Shown here in pieces: positions 52,162-61,100 of a stretch of DNA of 64,000 bases. A program made the position numbers and the translations under genes. Position 1 is the first letter of the stretch. Every line of letters starts with the position of its first letter. The stretch comes from Chaunax sp. Z400 (Eukaryota; Chordata; Actinopteri; Lophiiformes; Chaunacidae): assembly GCA_037577475.1 (NCBI GenBank), contig CM075203.1:5225501-5289500 (forward strand), given 5' to 3'. Under the pieces are notes generated by a model, which was not told the DNA's origin, did no database searches, and was given only the letters and a program-made list of their open reading frames with translations.

Positions 52162-52200
52162 ACTTCCGGTGAAGAGTCCTCTGTCTCGGATAGTTTCCGG
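52162..52200. promoter_or_regulatory. Paired ETS-like sites, likely promoter of the prdm9-like gene
   Basis: ACTTCCGG at 52162-52169 matches the ETS/GABP consensus, and TTTCCGG follows at 52194-52200. ETS sites like this mark many TATA-less vertebrate promoters, so transcription of the plus-strand gene probably starts near here. Inferred. Confidence 0.45.
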
Positions 52201-52206
52201 TTCATT

Positions 52207-52272
52207 ATGCCAGATACAGAAACCACTGGAATGGCAGCAAACTTCGTCAACAAAACAACCAGAGGGTTATAG
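52207..52272 (+). other. Possible upstream ORF in the 5' leader of the prdm9-like gene
   Basis: An ATG-to-TAG frame of 21 codons (MPDTETTGMAANFVNKTTRG plus one residue) just after the ETS motifs. If transcription starts at 52160-52200, this would be the first ATG of the mRNA. A possible splice donor (GAG|GTAC) follows at 52290 and a possible acceptor (CTCCAG) ends at 52650, which would make 52200-52290 a noncoding first exon. Confidence 0.3.
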
Positions 52273-52661
52273 CCATTGTGTTTTGAGGAGGTACAAAACA
52301 TATAAATGCATTAATGTTTAAAGTATTATCTGAAAATACATTGTTCTGCATTATGCCAGTCTTTATCTTGTCTGTGCCTCTGGTATAGCCATAGTTGGTA
52401 ACACTAGGAATAGCTGTAATCATAGATGGCTATAATGATGTCTTGACTGCACCATTTTCTCCGAATCTTATAGGACCACGGTTCTTCCATATATGCAATG
52501 TTATGGAATATAATGTTAGCCTGCAGAATCGGTTGCTGATCAGTTTTTGCGAGCTAGCATAACGTACTATCTATGTTTTTGACGTTATGGTATTCAACAA
52601 TTCATGTGAGCAGCTCTCTTTGGGACTGATAGTGAAGTTTCCATCTCCAGAGTCTGCATTC

Positions 52662-52755
52662 ATGTCGGGCAGGAGCAACGGTGTGGAGTGGGTTGAGACA
52701 ACCGAAGAGGTTGTTATAACAGAGGAGTGCCTTCCTCCAGAAAACACCACTGCAG
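52662..52755 (+). CDS. prdm9: prdm9-like exon 1
   Basis: Encodes MSGRSNGVEWVETTEEVVIT and an acidic continuation, ending phase 1 at GTACCC. It has no similarity to KRAB. The start context is weak (T at -3). Confidence 0.7.
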
Positions 52756-55700
52756 GTACCCTATGTGTCCTTATTACTTAGTGCTATAGTTTGACATTTA
52801 AATCGGTGGTTTGTGGTAATGTACACGCTTCTAAAATCACTTGCACCGGTTTTAGAGCCCGCAGAAACGCCAATCCAGAGGCTACTGGACACCGTGGGAC
52901 ATGGAGAAAACACAGAGGCAAATGATGGCTTTTGTAAGCACACAGCATCCTTAGGCCTAGTACAAAATCTTCACATTATTTTGTAAAACTTAAACCCACA
53001 CATTACGGACAGAAAGCATATATTTCAAAACCTGTATTCTTGTGTTTTCTGCCCTTTTATTTTTTTTTTCTAGATTGCGAGGAGTGTCTGACGCTCTTCC
53101 AGGACCAAAGTGATCCCGCTGACATTAATGGCCCAGCTTTTATTCTCGACTTTCCAACAACCTTGGGCGTACCTCAGAGGGCCCTCCTCACTCTTCCCTA
53201 TGGTCTGATGATCGGCAGATCTAGTATTCCCAGTGCAGGTGTTGGAGTCATAAATCATGGACCAATAGTGTCTCCAGGAATGCATTTTGGACCATATGAA
53301 GGAGAAGTGACAGCAATGGAAACTTGCATAACAAGTGACTTCTCCTGGGAGGTGAGCTTGGATATTTTCAATTGAGATCAGAAGGATCACAAAAATGACA
53401 TTGACTCTTGACTTGTTTACCTCTGCAGATACTTGTTATTGTCTTTATTGTTATATGTTTTTGTTTCATCTCGAACATGTCCTAATTTTCTGCAGATTTG
53501 CAAAGGGAAAGATGAGTATGAGTACATTGATGCTGCCAGGGAATCCCACTCAAACTGGATGAGGTATCATTCCATGCATTCTTCTTTGTGCAGAATTTAG
53601 GAGAGCAGGCTGTGCATGACTGAGAGGAAAGAGCCGTAACATAGTGAATTAAAATGAGATGGCAGTGCAACTGAATTTGGCAGTTTAAGTGTCCACAAAC
53701 GATAAATCACTCCATTCATTGCATATTGTGCTTCAGTTTTGCGTGCAAAAATGCTTTAACTGCTGTAACATAAAATTACTGCATCCAGGTTGAACAGTCA
53801 TATGCACAAGAGTCCTGTCTTGAGCCACATCTCTAGTGCTTTCTGTAGACAAGATTTTAATTTAACTATGTACATACTTATATTCAGTCTCTGCTGTTTC
53901 AGTTATTATTATTGTTTACCATGTCTTTTCTCACAAAGGTACATCAATTGGGCTCGTAACAAAGACGAGTCAAATTTGCTGGCAGTCCAGTACAAAGGCA
54001 GCATCCTGTTTCACTGCTGTAGCACCATAAACCCTGGAGATGAGCTCATGGTGTGGCCCAGCAGCAAACTTCTCACCCACTTCAGTGAAGCTTGGACCCA
54101 GGTGTGGTTGATGAAGTTGAATGCAAGAGGTATCTTAATCACAAATTTAAAAATTTAATATTTGTATTTTTTATTGTCTTTTTCTTTTCTTTTTTTACCC
54201 GATCAGTTAATTTTTTTTCTTCTCTTCTAAATTCTAGAGAGTAATACAGCTGCGACATCTCCAATCTTCGCATGCTCCCACTGCACGCTGTCCTTCACTA
54301 CAGAGTCCTTCCTCCAGCGACATAGAGAGTTCATCCACACACAGCTTAATGCGATCAGCACAGCACTGCCTGCTGAATCAGTTGAACCCGAAAATCCAGC
54401 TTCTAGTGCTGACTCAGGCGACTCTGCAGCATCTCTGGTGGTGTTATCTGCTGACCCTGTCGAGTCCAATACGTGCAGTGATTGCGGGAAGGTTTTCAAG
54501 CAAATTCCCCACCTTAGGAGGCACAAGCTTTGTGTCCACGCAAACAAACGCCCCTACTGCTGCCCACAGTGCAGGCGGAGTTTTAGCCAGGCATCTGGCT
54601 TAATCAGACACCAGCAAGTACACAGAAAGCAGGCTGTGATAACAGAGACGGGCGTTGTTGCTAATCGGACCACAATCCTCAGTGAGACGCTGAGTTCAGA
54701 ACCCACAGATGTAACTGAGGAAACAAAGGATGTGAATGTGAGTGAGACTCCACAAGGAGCTATGGACGTAACTGAAACAGAGCATACTTCTGCAGGAGCG
54801 GCTGAAACATCCCAATACGATTGTTCAGACTCCAGTAAGAGCTTCACAAATGAAGAGTCCCTCAATGAGCATGAGGTGACTGTCCATGAAACGTTACGTC
54901 CATACGTCTGCAGTGTGTGTCAGAGGAGCTTTAGGCAGTACTGTGACCTGTCCAGACACCTGCCGTGTCACCAGAAGCGAAGCAAACTAGGAGAGAGAAA
55001 AAATCTGGCTCCAGATGAATCAACCATCATGCCCTTCAGCTGTGCGGACTGTTCACTTGCTTTTGCTTCAGTGGACCACCTTCAGCAGCACATCAGTGAG
55101 CATCACTCAGAGGAAACAATGCTGGAAAATCAAGATGATCTTCCAGTGCCTGCTGGTGATGATCAAAGCCACGATCCGGACTTCATCCCACATCCCTCAG
55201 TCGCCGAAACAGTTGAATCTCTTCAAAAGCGTCCCTCTCAGAGGCCTCAGCGACTTGGAGCTAGATCTAAAATCTCTGCCATAACCAAGCTCATCGCTCC
55301 AAAACGAAGGGCAGCCATTTGCAAGAAGCCATTAACCAACCCCGCTCAGGCTGAGAGGGTTTCCACTGAGCCACAGGCACCTGCCGGCAAAAACATAAAG
55401 TTGACAAAATACAAGTGGTTTAGCTGTAATCGCTGCAAACGGACATATGCAAACCCAGATGAGCTCAAAGCTCACAAGTGCGCTTTGAGACAACACAAGT
55501 GTGGACAGTGTGGGATGACCTTTAACAAGTCTGGCTTCCTGAAGAGACACGAGCAGACGGTGCACGTCAGCGTAACGTCGTACAGCTGTGACAGCTGTTG
55601 CAAGGTCTTCTCTACATCAGGTAAGCTCAAACGGCATCAGAAGAACAACGCTTGTAGGAAGTATCAGTGTACGTCGGAGCTTTTCTCATGCTCCTTTTGT

Positions 55701-56327
55701 CAGTTCTCCTTCACCATGAAGAACTACCTTATTAAACACATCAGGAGGCACCACCCTGTAGAGTACCTATCAAACTGCGACTCAGACAGCCTCGTGGGTC
55801 AGCTGAAGGAAGAGAAGGAGGAAAAAGAATGTATATGCCCCCACTGCGAGAAGAGCTTCTCAAGCACAAAGTCTTTCAAATCTCACACGTGTTTCCAGCA
55901 GGTGAAGGTGCTGTACTTGTGCACAGACTGTGGGAAGGGCTTCACAAACCATTACGGTCTCAAGCAACATCAGCGCATTCACACGGGCGAGAAGCCCTAC
56001 AGCTGCCCTCACTGCAGCAAAAGCTTCTCTTACACCGGCCAGCTCAACGTGCATCTCAGAACCCACACCGGGGAGAAGCCGTACCTGTGCACCCACTGCG
56101 GGGAGAGCTTTCGGCAGTCGGGGGACTTGAAGCGACACGAGAGGAAGCACACAGGGGTGAGGCCCTACAGCTGCCCCGAGTGCTGTAAGAGCTTTAGCCG
56201 ACTGCAGAGTCTCAAAGCTCACCAAATGCTTCACCAGGGACAGAGAATGTTCAAATGCACCCAGTGCGGCAAGAGCTTCTCCCGAAACTATCACCTCAAG
56301 AGACACCATCAGAAGATGCACTTGTAG
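52662..56327 (+). CDS. prdm9: PRDM9-like PR/SET zinc-finger protein (beta type), 6 coding exons
   Basis: Exons: 52662-52755, 52856-52933, 53074-53351, 53496-53563, 53939-54129, 54238-56327; 2799 bases, 932 residues plus stop. All borders are GT-AG and in phase. Seen: a zinc knuckle YCEECLTLFQDQ from residue 58; a PR/SET domain at about 95-215 with MIGRSSIPSAGVGV, HFGPYEGEV and WMRYINWAR; then about 16 C2H2 fingers. No KRAB or SSXRD segment precedes the knuckle. By recalled alignment to human PRDM9, Y276 (GPYEG) is kept, Y341 is His (LFHCC) and Y357 is Pro (VWPSSK), so H3K4/K36 methylation is probably lost or weak. This fits teleost PRDM9-beta. PRDM11 shares the knuckle and SET but lacks the finger array. 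An ATG at 52587 with a better start context is in frame, but the CTCCAG acceptor at 52650 and the peptide composition favour 52662. Confidence 0.88.
52856..52933 (+). CDS. prdm9: prdm9-like exon 2
   Basis: A short linker exon (ETPIQRLLDTVGHGENTEA) with acceptor TTTTAG and donor GTAAGC. Phases 1 to 1 join its neighbours. Confidence 0.75.
53074..53351 (+). CDS. prdm9: prdm9-like exon 3 (zinc knuckle and first half of PR/SET)
   Basis: Preceded by a long T tract and CTAG. Encodes YCEECLTLFQDQ, then the SET N-terminal part with LTLPYGLMIGRSSIP and HFGPYEGEV, ending in FSWE. Donor GTGAGC. Confidence 0.9.
53496..53563 (+). CDS. prdm9: prdm9-like exon 4 (PR/SET middle)
   Basis: Encodes ICKGKDEYEYIDAARESHSN and WM, matching the YEYVDG...NWMR segment of PRDM9. 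Donor GTATCA, phase 2. Confidence 0.88.
53939..54129 (+). CDS. prdm9: prdm9-like exon 5 (end of PR/SET, substituted tyrosines)
   Basis: Encodes YINWARNKDESNLLAVQYKG, LFHCCSTINPGDELMVW and PSSK. The expected Tyr residues of the FYRTC and VWYG motifs are His and Pro. Acceptor CAAAG, donor GTATCT. Confidence 0.9.
54238..56327 (+). CDS. prdm9: prdm9-like exon 6 (C2H2 zinc-finger array)
   Basis: One 2090-base exon. About 16 fingers are countable, beginning FACSHCTLSFTTESFLQRH and ending with FKCTQCGKSFSRNYHLKRHH. Four are degenerate: YDCSDSSKSF (second Cys lost), FSCNRCKRTY and CICPHCEKSF (short, ending HxC), and YSCDSCCKVF (CCHC). Only fingers 12-14 have standard seven-residue TGEKP or TGVRP linkers. 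The fingers differ from each other in sequence and spacing, so this is not a young tandem array. Confidence 0.93.
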
Positions 56328-56567
56328 TTTTTCTGACTTTGGAAGGACTTCAGAGAGCTTAAAATGTTGCATTTGTAAACTTAACTGCACTAAATGGTCA
56401 AGTACTTCACAGTTGTGAATAGTTGGACAGAATGTTTGAATGTCCTGTTCATGGCATTTTTTTTTTTTAACTTAAGTTTAAGGTCAAGCATATCATAACC
56501 CAAAAAAAGTGTTGTTTTTTTATGTTAAGAATTTTCAGTGTTTAATTATCTGGAAGATGTAAAAGTG

Positions 56568-56573
56568 AATAAA
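56568..56573 (+). terminator. Polyadenylation signal of the prdm9-like gene
   Basis: AATAAA, 241 bases after the stop codon, in an AT-rich tail. Confidence 0.65.
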
Positions 56574-57492
56574 CATTTCATTAATTCCATCTGCAATCAA
56601 CAGAAAATGTGAAGGATCTCACCACAGTCACATAAAACCTAATCGTTGAGTTCCTTAAAATAAAAGACAAACTGAACATCACTGTTGACCATTTATTCCA
56701 CAAAACATACAATGCAAAGCATGTGCACTGTACAAACCTTAATATTATGAAAATACTCATAACCATGCCTGTTTTTTTCAATTAATTAACTCTTAATTTT
56801 GTAGTCATCCAGATCTACTTTTTTTTTTTTACATGACACAGTATAACTGTCTAATGAACATTGCTTTTTGCATTGCTTTTGTCCTTGTTAGCTCATATTT
56901 CCACCTTGACTATATTATAAATATTAAGTAAAATTAAAATATGTCAGTTTTAGCTGAACTATACAAACATACTGGCATGACAGTTGACACAAGTAGACTC
57001 AATTTCATTTTAGACTGTGCTGAAATTGAAACAGGTGTAAACCCGGCAGTGTTTTTCCATGTGCTACACACAGCGGTGTCAAGTGCAGCTGCTGGTTTGG
57101 AGACACAAGCTTTTTTTAAAATCTGTACGTTTGCTGCTGGTAACGACTTCTTTAACATCCCAGTCCAGTAATGTCTCTTATTATCAGTAGTCCTAACTAA
57201 TACCAGACACATCAAGTCCTTGACAACATCCATTTTGAGAGGAAAGAGATTCATTTTGTGGCACAATAGTTGTGGAGGCTTGTTCTGTGGTTCTTTTTTT
57301 TTTTTTTTTTTTTCAAAGAAGCGAGGGGTTGAAACTGGAGGTTTGGGCGCTCTTAGAAGAGTCAGTGTGTAAAAAAAACAAACACTTCTGAAAGGTAGGC
57401 AGCAGGTGGTTCTCAAGGTTAAGTGACAAGACCCCTACGAAGGTTGGGTTACTGTTTGTACAATTTCTAAGACACATCAAACAATGTTCCCG
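56574..57492. other. Convergent intergenic or 3' UTR stretch
   Basis: AT-rich sequence with T runs at 57296-57313. No coding region is supported. It probably contains 3' UTR of ppp1r9b: minus-strand AATAAA occurs at 57493-57498 and again at 56692-56697. Confidence 0.5.
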
Positions 57493-57498
57493 TTTATT
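57493..57498 (-). terminator. Candidate polyadenylation signal of ppp1r9b
   Basis: AATAAA on the minus strand, 580 bases after the stop. A further one at 56692-56697 would make a longer 3' UTR reaching within about 120 bases of the prdm9-like polyadenylation signal. Confidence 0.4.
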
Positions 57499-58077
57499 CC
57501 TCCATTCCAGTGAAGCGCCTTGTTCATATCTCCCTCAGTGCAATCTCCATCCAATTTACACATCTTCATCTTCACATAAAATATACAGCATCCCTCAATC
57601 TCATTAGTTTATATTATGTTAAATGTTATACACATATTAAAATTTTTTACAAACAAAACTGATTGTTAAACCACACGGTATCACATATGTACAAACTCAG
57701 AAAAACGGTCACAAAACTAGGCAAAAGAAAAAAGGATTTGTTTTTTTTTTGGCAATTAAAAGCAACAGCCTGGTCTGTCACAAAACCACAGATTAAGGGA
57801 TTAAATACTGAAAACTGAAAAAGGAACAGTACACATCTAGAGCTCAACGGAGTCCCTGTGCGTGTGTGAGGAGAAAACCGTTCTTCGCGTAAATGTTACC
57901 AGAAAAACGTGGTTAAAAGGGTCAAAGTGGCCAAAATACAGAGCCTGAGGACACATACACAGGATGCGACCAGAAAACAAGCTCGAGTTGGAGACAAGAA
58001 ATGCCCTGCAGGTCATTGCAAGTACAATAACACTATCTTCTGCTTTCTGAGATACAGTATGAAACGGAGAAAGGCTT

Positions 58078-58128
58078 TTATAAAGGTTCCGATTTCAGCT
58101 CCTCCACCCTGCACTCCAGGTCGGCCAC
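58078..58128 (-). CDS. ppp1r9b: ppp1r9b last coding exon
   Basis: Encodes VADLECRVEELKSEPL and TAA after acceptor CCCAAG. It continues the heptads of the previous exon. Confidence 0.75.
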   Translation of the reverse strand: MADLECRVEELKSEPL

Positions 58129-61100
58129 CTTGGGCGGAGAGAGAAAAGGACCGTTATGGCGTTTCATTTAAATATTATCACATTAAGTTTTCAACAACTG
58201 ATAAAACACTGACTAAACATGTACATAGTGCCGGGGACCATATCTGAGAACACAAACGTGAGGTAGAGTTATAAGTAAACTAAATGAAGTTCACCTCCTG
58301 TACCTCCTCTTGAAGTTGTCCAGACTCCTCCTCCAGAAGAGAGGCCTCCGCTCCAGCTTGTGCACAACGCTGAGTCTCCTTCTTCAGGTACTCGATCTCC
58401 CTGTGAAAGGATGCAGACCAGCGTTGTCAGACTATATAATGCGCAACACAATCCTTTTCGCACAGCTTTGTGTCGCCACGCCGTCTTACTTCTGCTGATA
58501 CTCCTTGATCAGGCGTTTGGCTTTGCTGTACTTCCGCTCCAGCGCCTGATACTGGGACTGTGTCTCCTTCAGGTGCTCGTCCACCGCCTGGCACAGACTC
58601 TGAGCCTCCATCCAGTAGCCTTCTAGCTTCTCCATACGCTCCTTGTTCTCCTGCAGGGTCTGTTCCAGCTGGGCCTTATCCATACGCCAGCGCTGCTTCT
58701 CCTGCTCAGCATGGTGCAGCTGGGAAGACAATTCAAGGATGCATCTCGATGAATGTAAGCCGACACACAGCTCTGATTAAATGATCAAATCGTATGTGCT
58801 TCTGCCTATAGGATTAGGAGGAGCTATTACTTAGTATAATTCTCAAATTTGATCATAATTAAAGAGCTCACCTTTCTTTTCAGCTGTTGGATCTCAGCTT
58901 GGGTCACAGCATGCTTTATCTGGAGCTTTATTTCAAAGAGAGACGACAATTTGAACTACATGTATTCATATCGGGTACATTGGAGACACATAAGCTGTGA
59001 TTAAACAGTTCATTTCTCACCTCTTTGTATTTATGGGCTAGTTTCTCTGGGTCTGTCTCCAGAGGCGACATGTCCTCATTCTCTGCCAAGTCAAACACCT
59101 CAATGGCGCTGGGATACGGCGGACTGACTTCCTCGTCCTCGTCCTCTTCCTCATCCGTGCCATATTCGCCGCCCTGCAGGGATGAGGTTAAGGAGATAAA
59201 TTCACTCTGGGACAAAGATAATTAAATACAGTTTAAAGGGTAAGTTCGCACAAATTAAACAAACTTTAATCAGAAGTGTTCAGCGTGTGTTCTGGACGTT
59301 ATCCAAGGTAGCTGTAATCATTGATGCACCACTTATTTTTGTTTTGAGCATCACGAGGAAATTCCAACCGTCTCCTAACAGCAAAAATGTCACATATTGA
59401 TAACTCAAAAAAATTGACATATAAAGCAAAAGCTCCTACAAGATGATTAGAGATAAGTGATAAAGCAGAAGCATGTTTTCATTCTTTTTTTTGTGATCTG
59501 ATCTTTAAAGTAACATCTTGCTTCCTTTATTTGATGTGTTTCCAGATGAGCAAATGTGTCACAGCAGGACGTCACGTGTGGGGAAACTCATTTAAATTGC
59601 AAAGCAGGATCATGTGATGCGAGAACGATGAATTTTGGGAAGACAGACTGTTCGAACGCCTGTGATATTTCTCCCGTTAAATGTTTGGATACGGAGGGAA
59701 ATGAGTGAAAATAGTCATTTAAAGGTGTCTTCAGATGTAGATGTTTCTGTGCAGTGACACCAAATGGACACTAGATGACGCAAATCTCCAAAGAGCAGGC
59801 AATACTTCCTCTTACACAACCAAAATGCTTTTCAAGAACCACCCACCATCATCAACCTTACATGATAGGGGCAACTTCCCCGTTTGTTATTATAATGAAA
59901 CTACACACAGCCTCTGAGCACATTCTCTGTTTATGTAAACCCAAAACAGAGACTGAATGAGAGGCACGTGGATTAACAAAGCAAAAGGGGATCAGACGCC
60001 ACCAAATTTGAGTCACCCTGATTTGGCCCAGTTTTGGAGCTGAGCTTATCATTTGATCACACTGATGCTCACTGGAGACGACAGGGTGGCTTCTTTTTTT
60101 TTTTTTTCCAGAAATGCCCAGTCACCCCTGAGAGGGTCGCTTCTGTTCACTATGGTGCTGGGATACATTTCATAATACCAGCCAAGAACCAAGAATGAAA
60201 AGACATTTTTCAGTGTTGAGGAAGTATTTTGTGCCTGAACAAGCAGAAATTGGGTGATGCTTTTGTTCTAGTAGATTTGCACCTGAATTTTTTTTTCAGC
60301 TGCAAGAAGTTAATAATAATAAATGTCTCATTTTCTGTTTTCTTACTTTAAATCTTGTTAAAAGCATTCAGATTTTCTTTTTCTAACAGTGCAGTTGATG
60401 ACAAGGCAATGACTGGCCTGTGACAAATTATGCTACCATATACATTATAGTTGTAGTTTGTTGCCCGAATCTTCCATTTAATTCTTGAAAACATGTGATC
60501 AAGGCAGTACACGCGGTGTGTGTGTGTGCACACAAGTAAAAAGGGGGAGGGGAGAGAAGAAAACTGATTAGTAAGCATTGCAACCCCGCTTCTGCACTAA
60601 GCATGTGCAGACGCTGCACCATGAATTCAAGGATGGCAAATCAAGCAGTTTTGTCAGCTCACGCCGGATCCTGCACCAACACTCCCCGATCCGTGTGCAT
60701 GAAGGCTAACCTCTTGCTCGTCCATGTACTGGTTGTAGCGCTGCTCCATCATCTCCCTCTGCCAGCGCTCCTGCTCCAGGGTCTGCTGGATGAGCTGGGC
60801 CACTTCGCTCTGCTCTCCCGGCTTCTCTCGGCCAATCACAAACCTGCGTTTTGGTAAAGCTCAGTTAGGGGTTGAACAGCGCTAAACCAAAACATGTTAA
60901 AAAAAAAAAAAATTTTAAATAGGCTAACTGAGCTGAAATGATGATACTGTATATGTGCATAGTAAATAATACATGACGGTCCTTTTTTTCCCCCTCCTGA
61001 CCACTGAGGAGCAGAACACTGGCTCCACAAGGACAAACCAAGTGTTTTTCATATAATACACTACTTACAGCCATCTTCAGACGGTATAGTGAATGTATTA

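Noticed and set aside
52587..52661. 25-codon N-terminal extension of the prdm9-like protein from the ATG at 52587
   Set aside because: The start context is good, but a splice acceptor (CTCCAG) ends at 52650 and the extension looks like translated noncoding DNA. Kept only as an alternative.
53074..54129. PRDM11 as an alternative identity
   Set aside because: PRDM11 shares a knuckle and PR domain but lacks the long C2H2 array that is joined here in phase.
55860..56390. 176-codon minus-strand frame opposite the zinc-finger exon
   Set aside because: It is the antisense shadow of the periodic finger sequence; codon periodicity belongs to the plus strand.
56941..57171. 76-codon plus-strand frame after the prdm9-like gene
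   Set aside because: It lies beyond the prdm9-like polyadenylation signal, probably in ppp1r9b 3' UTR, with no recognised protein.
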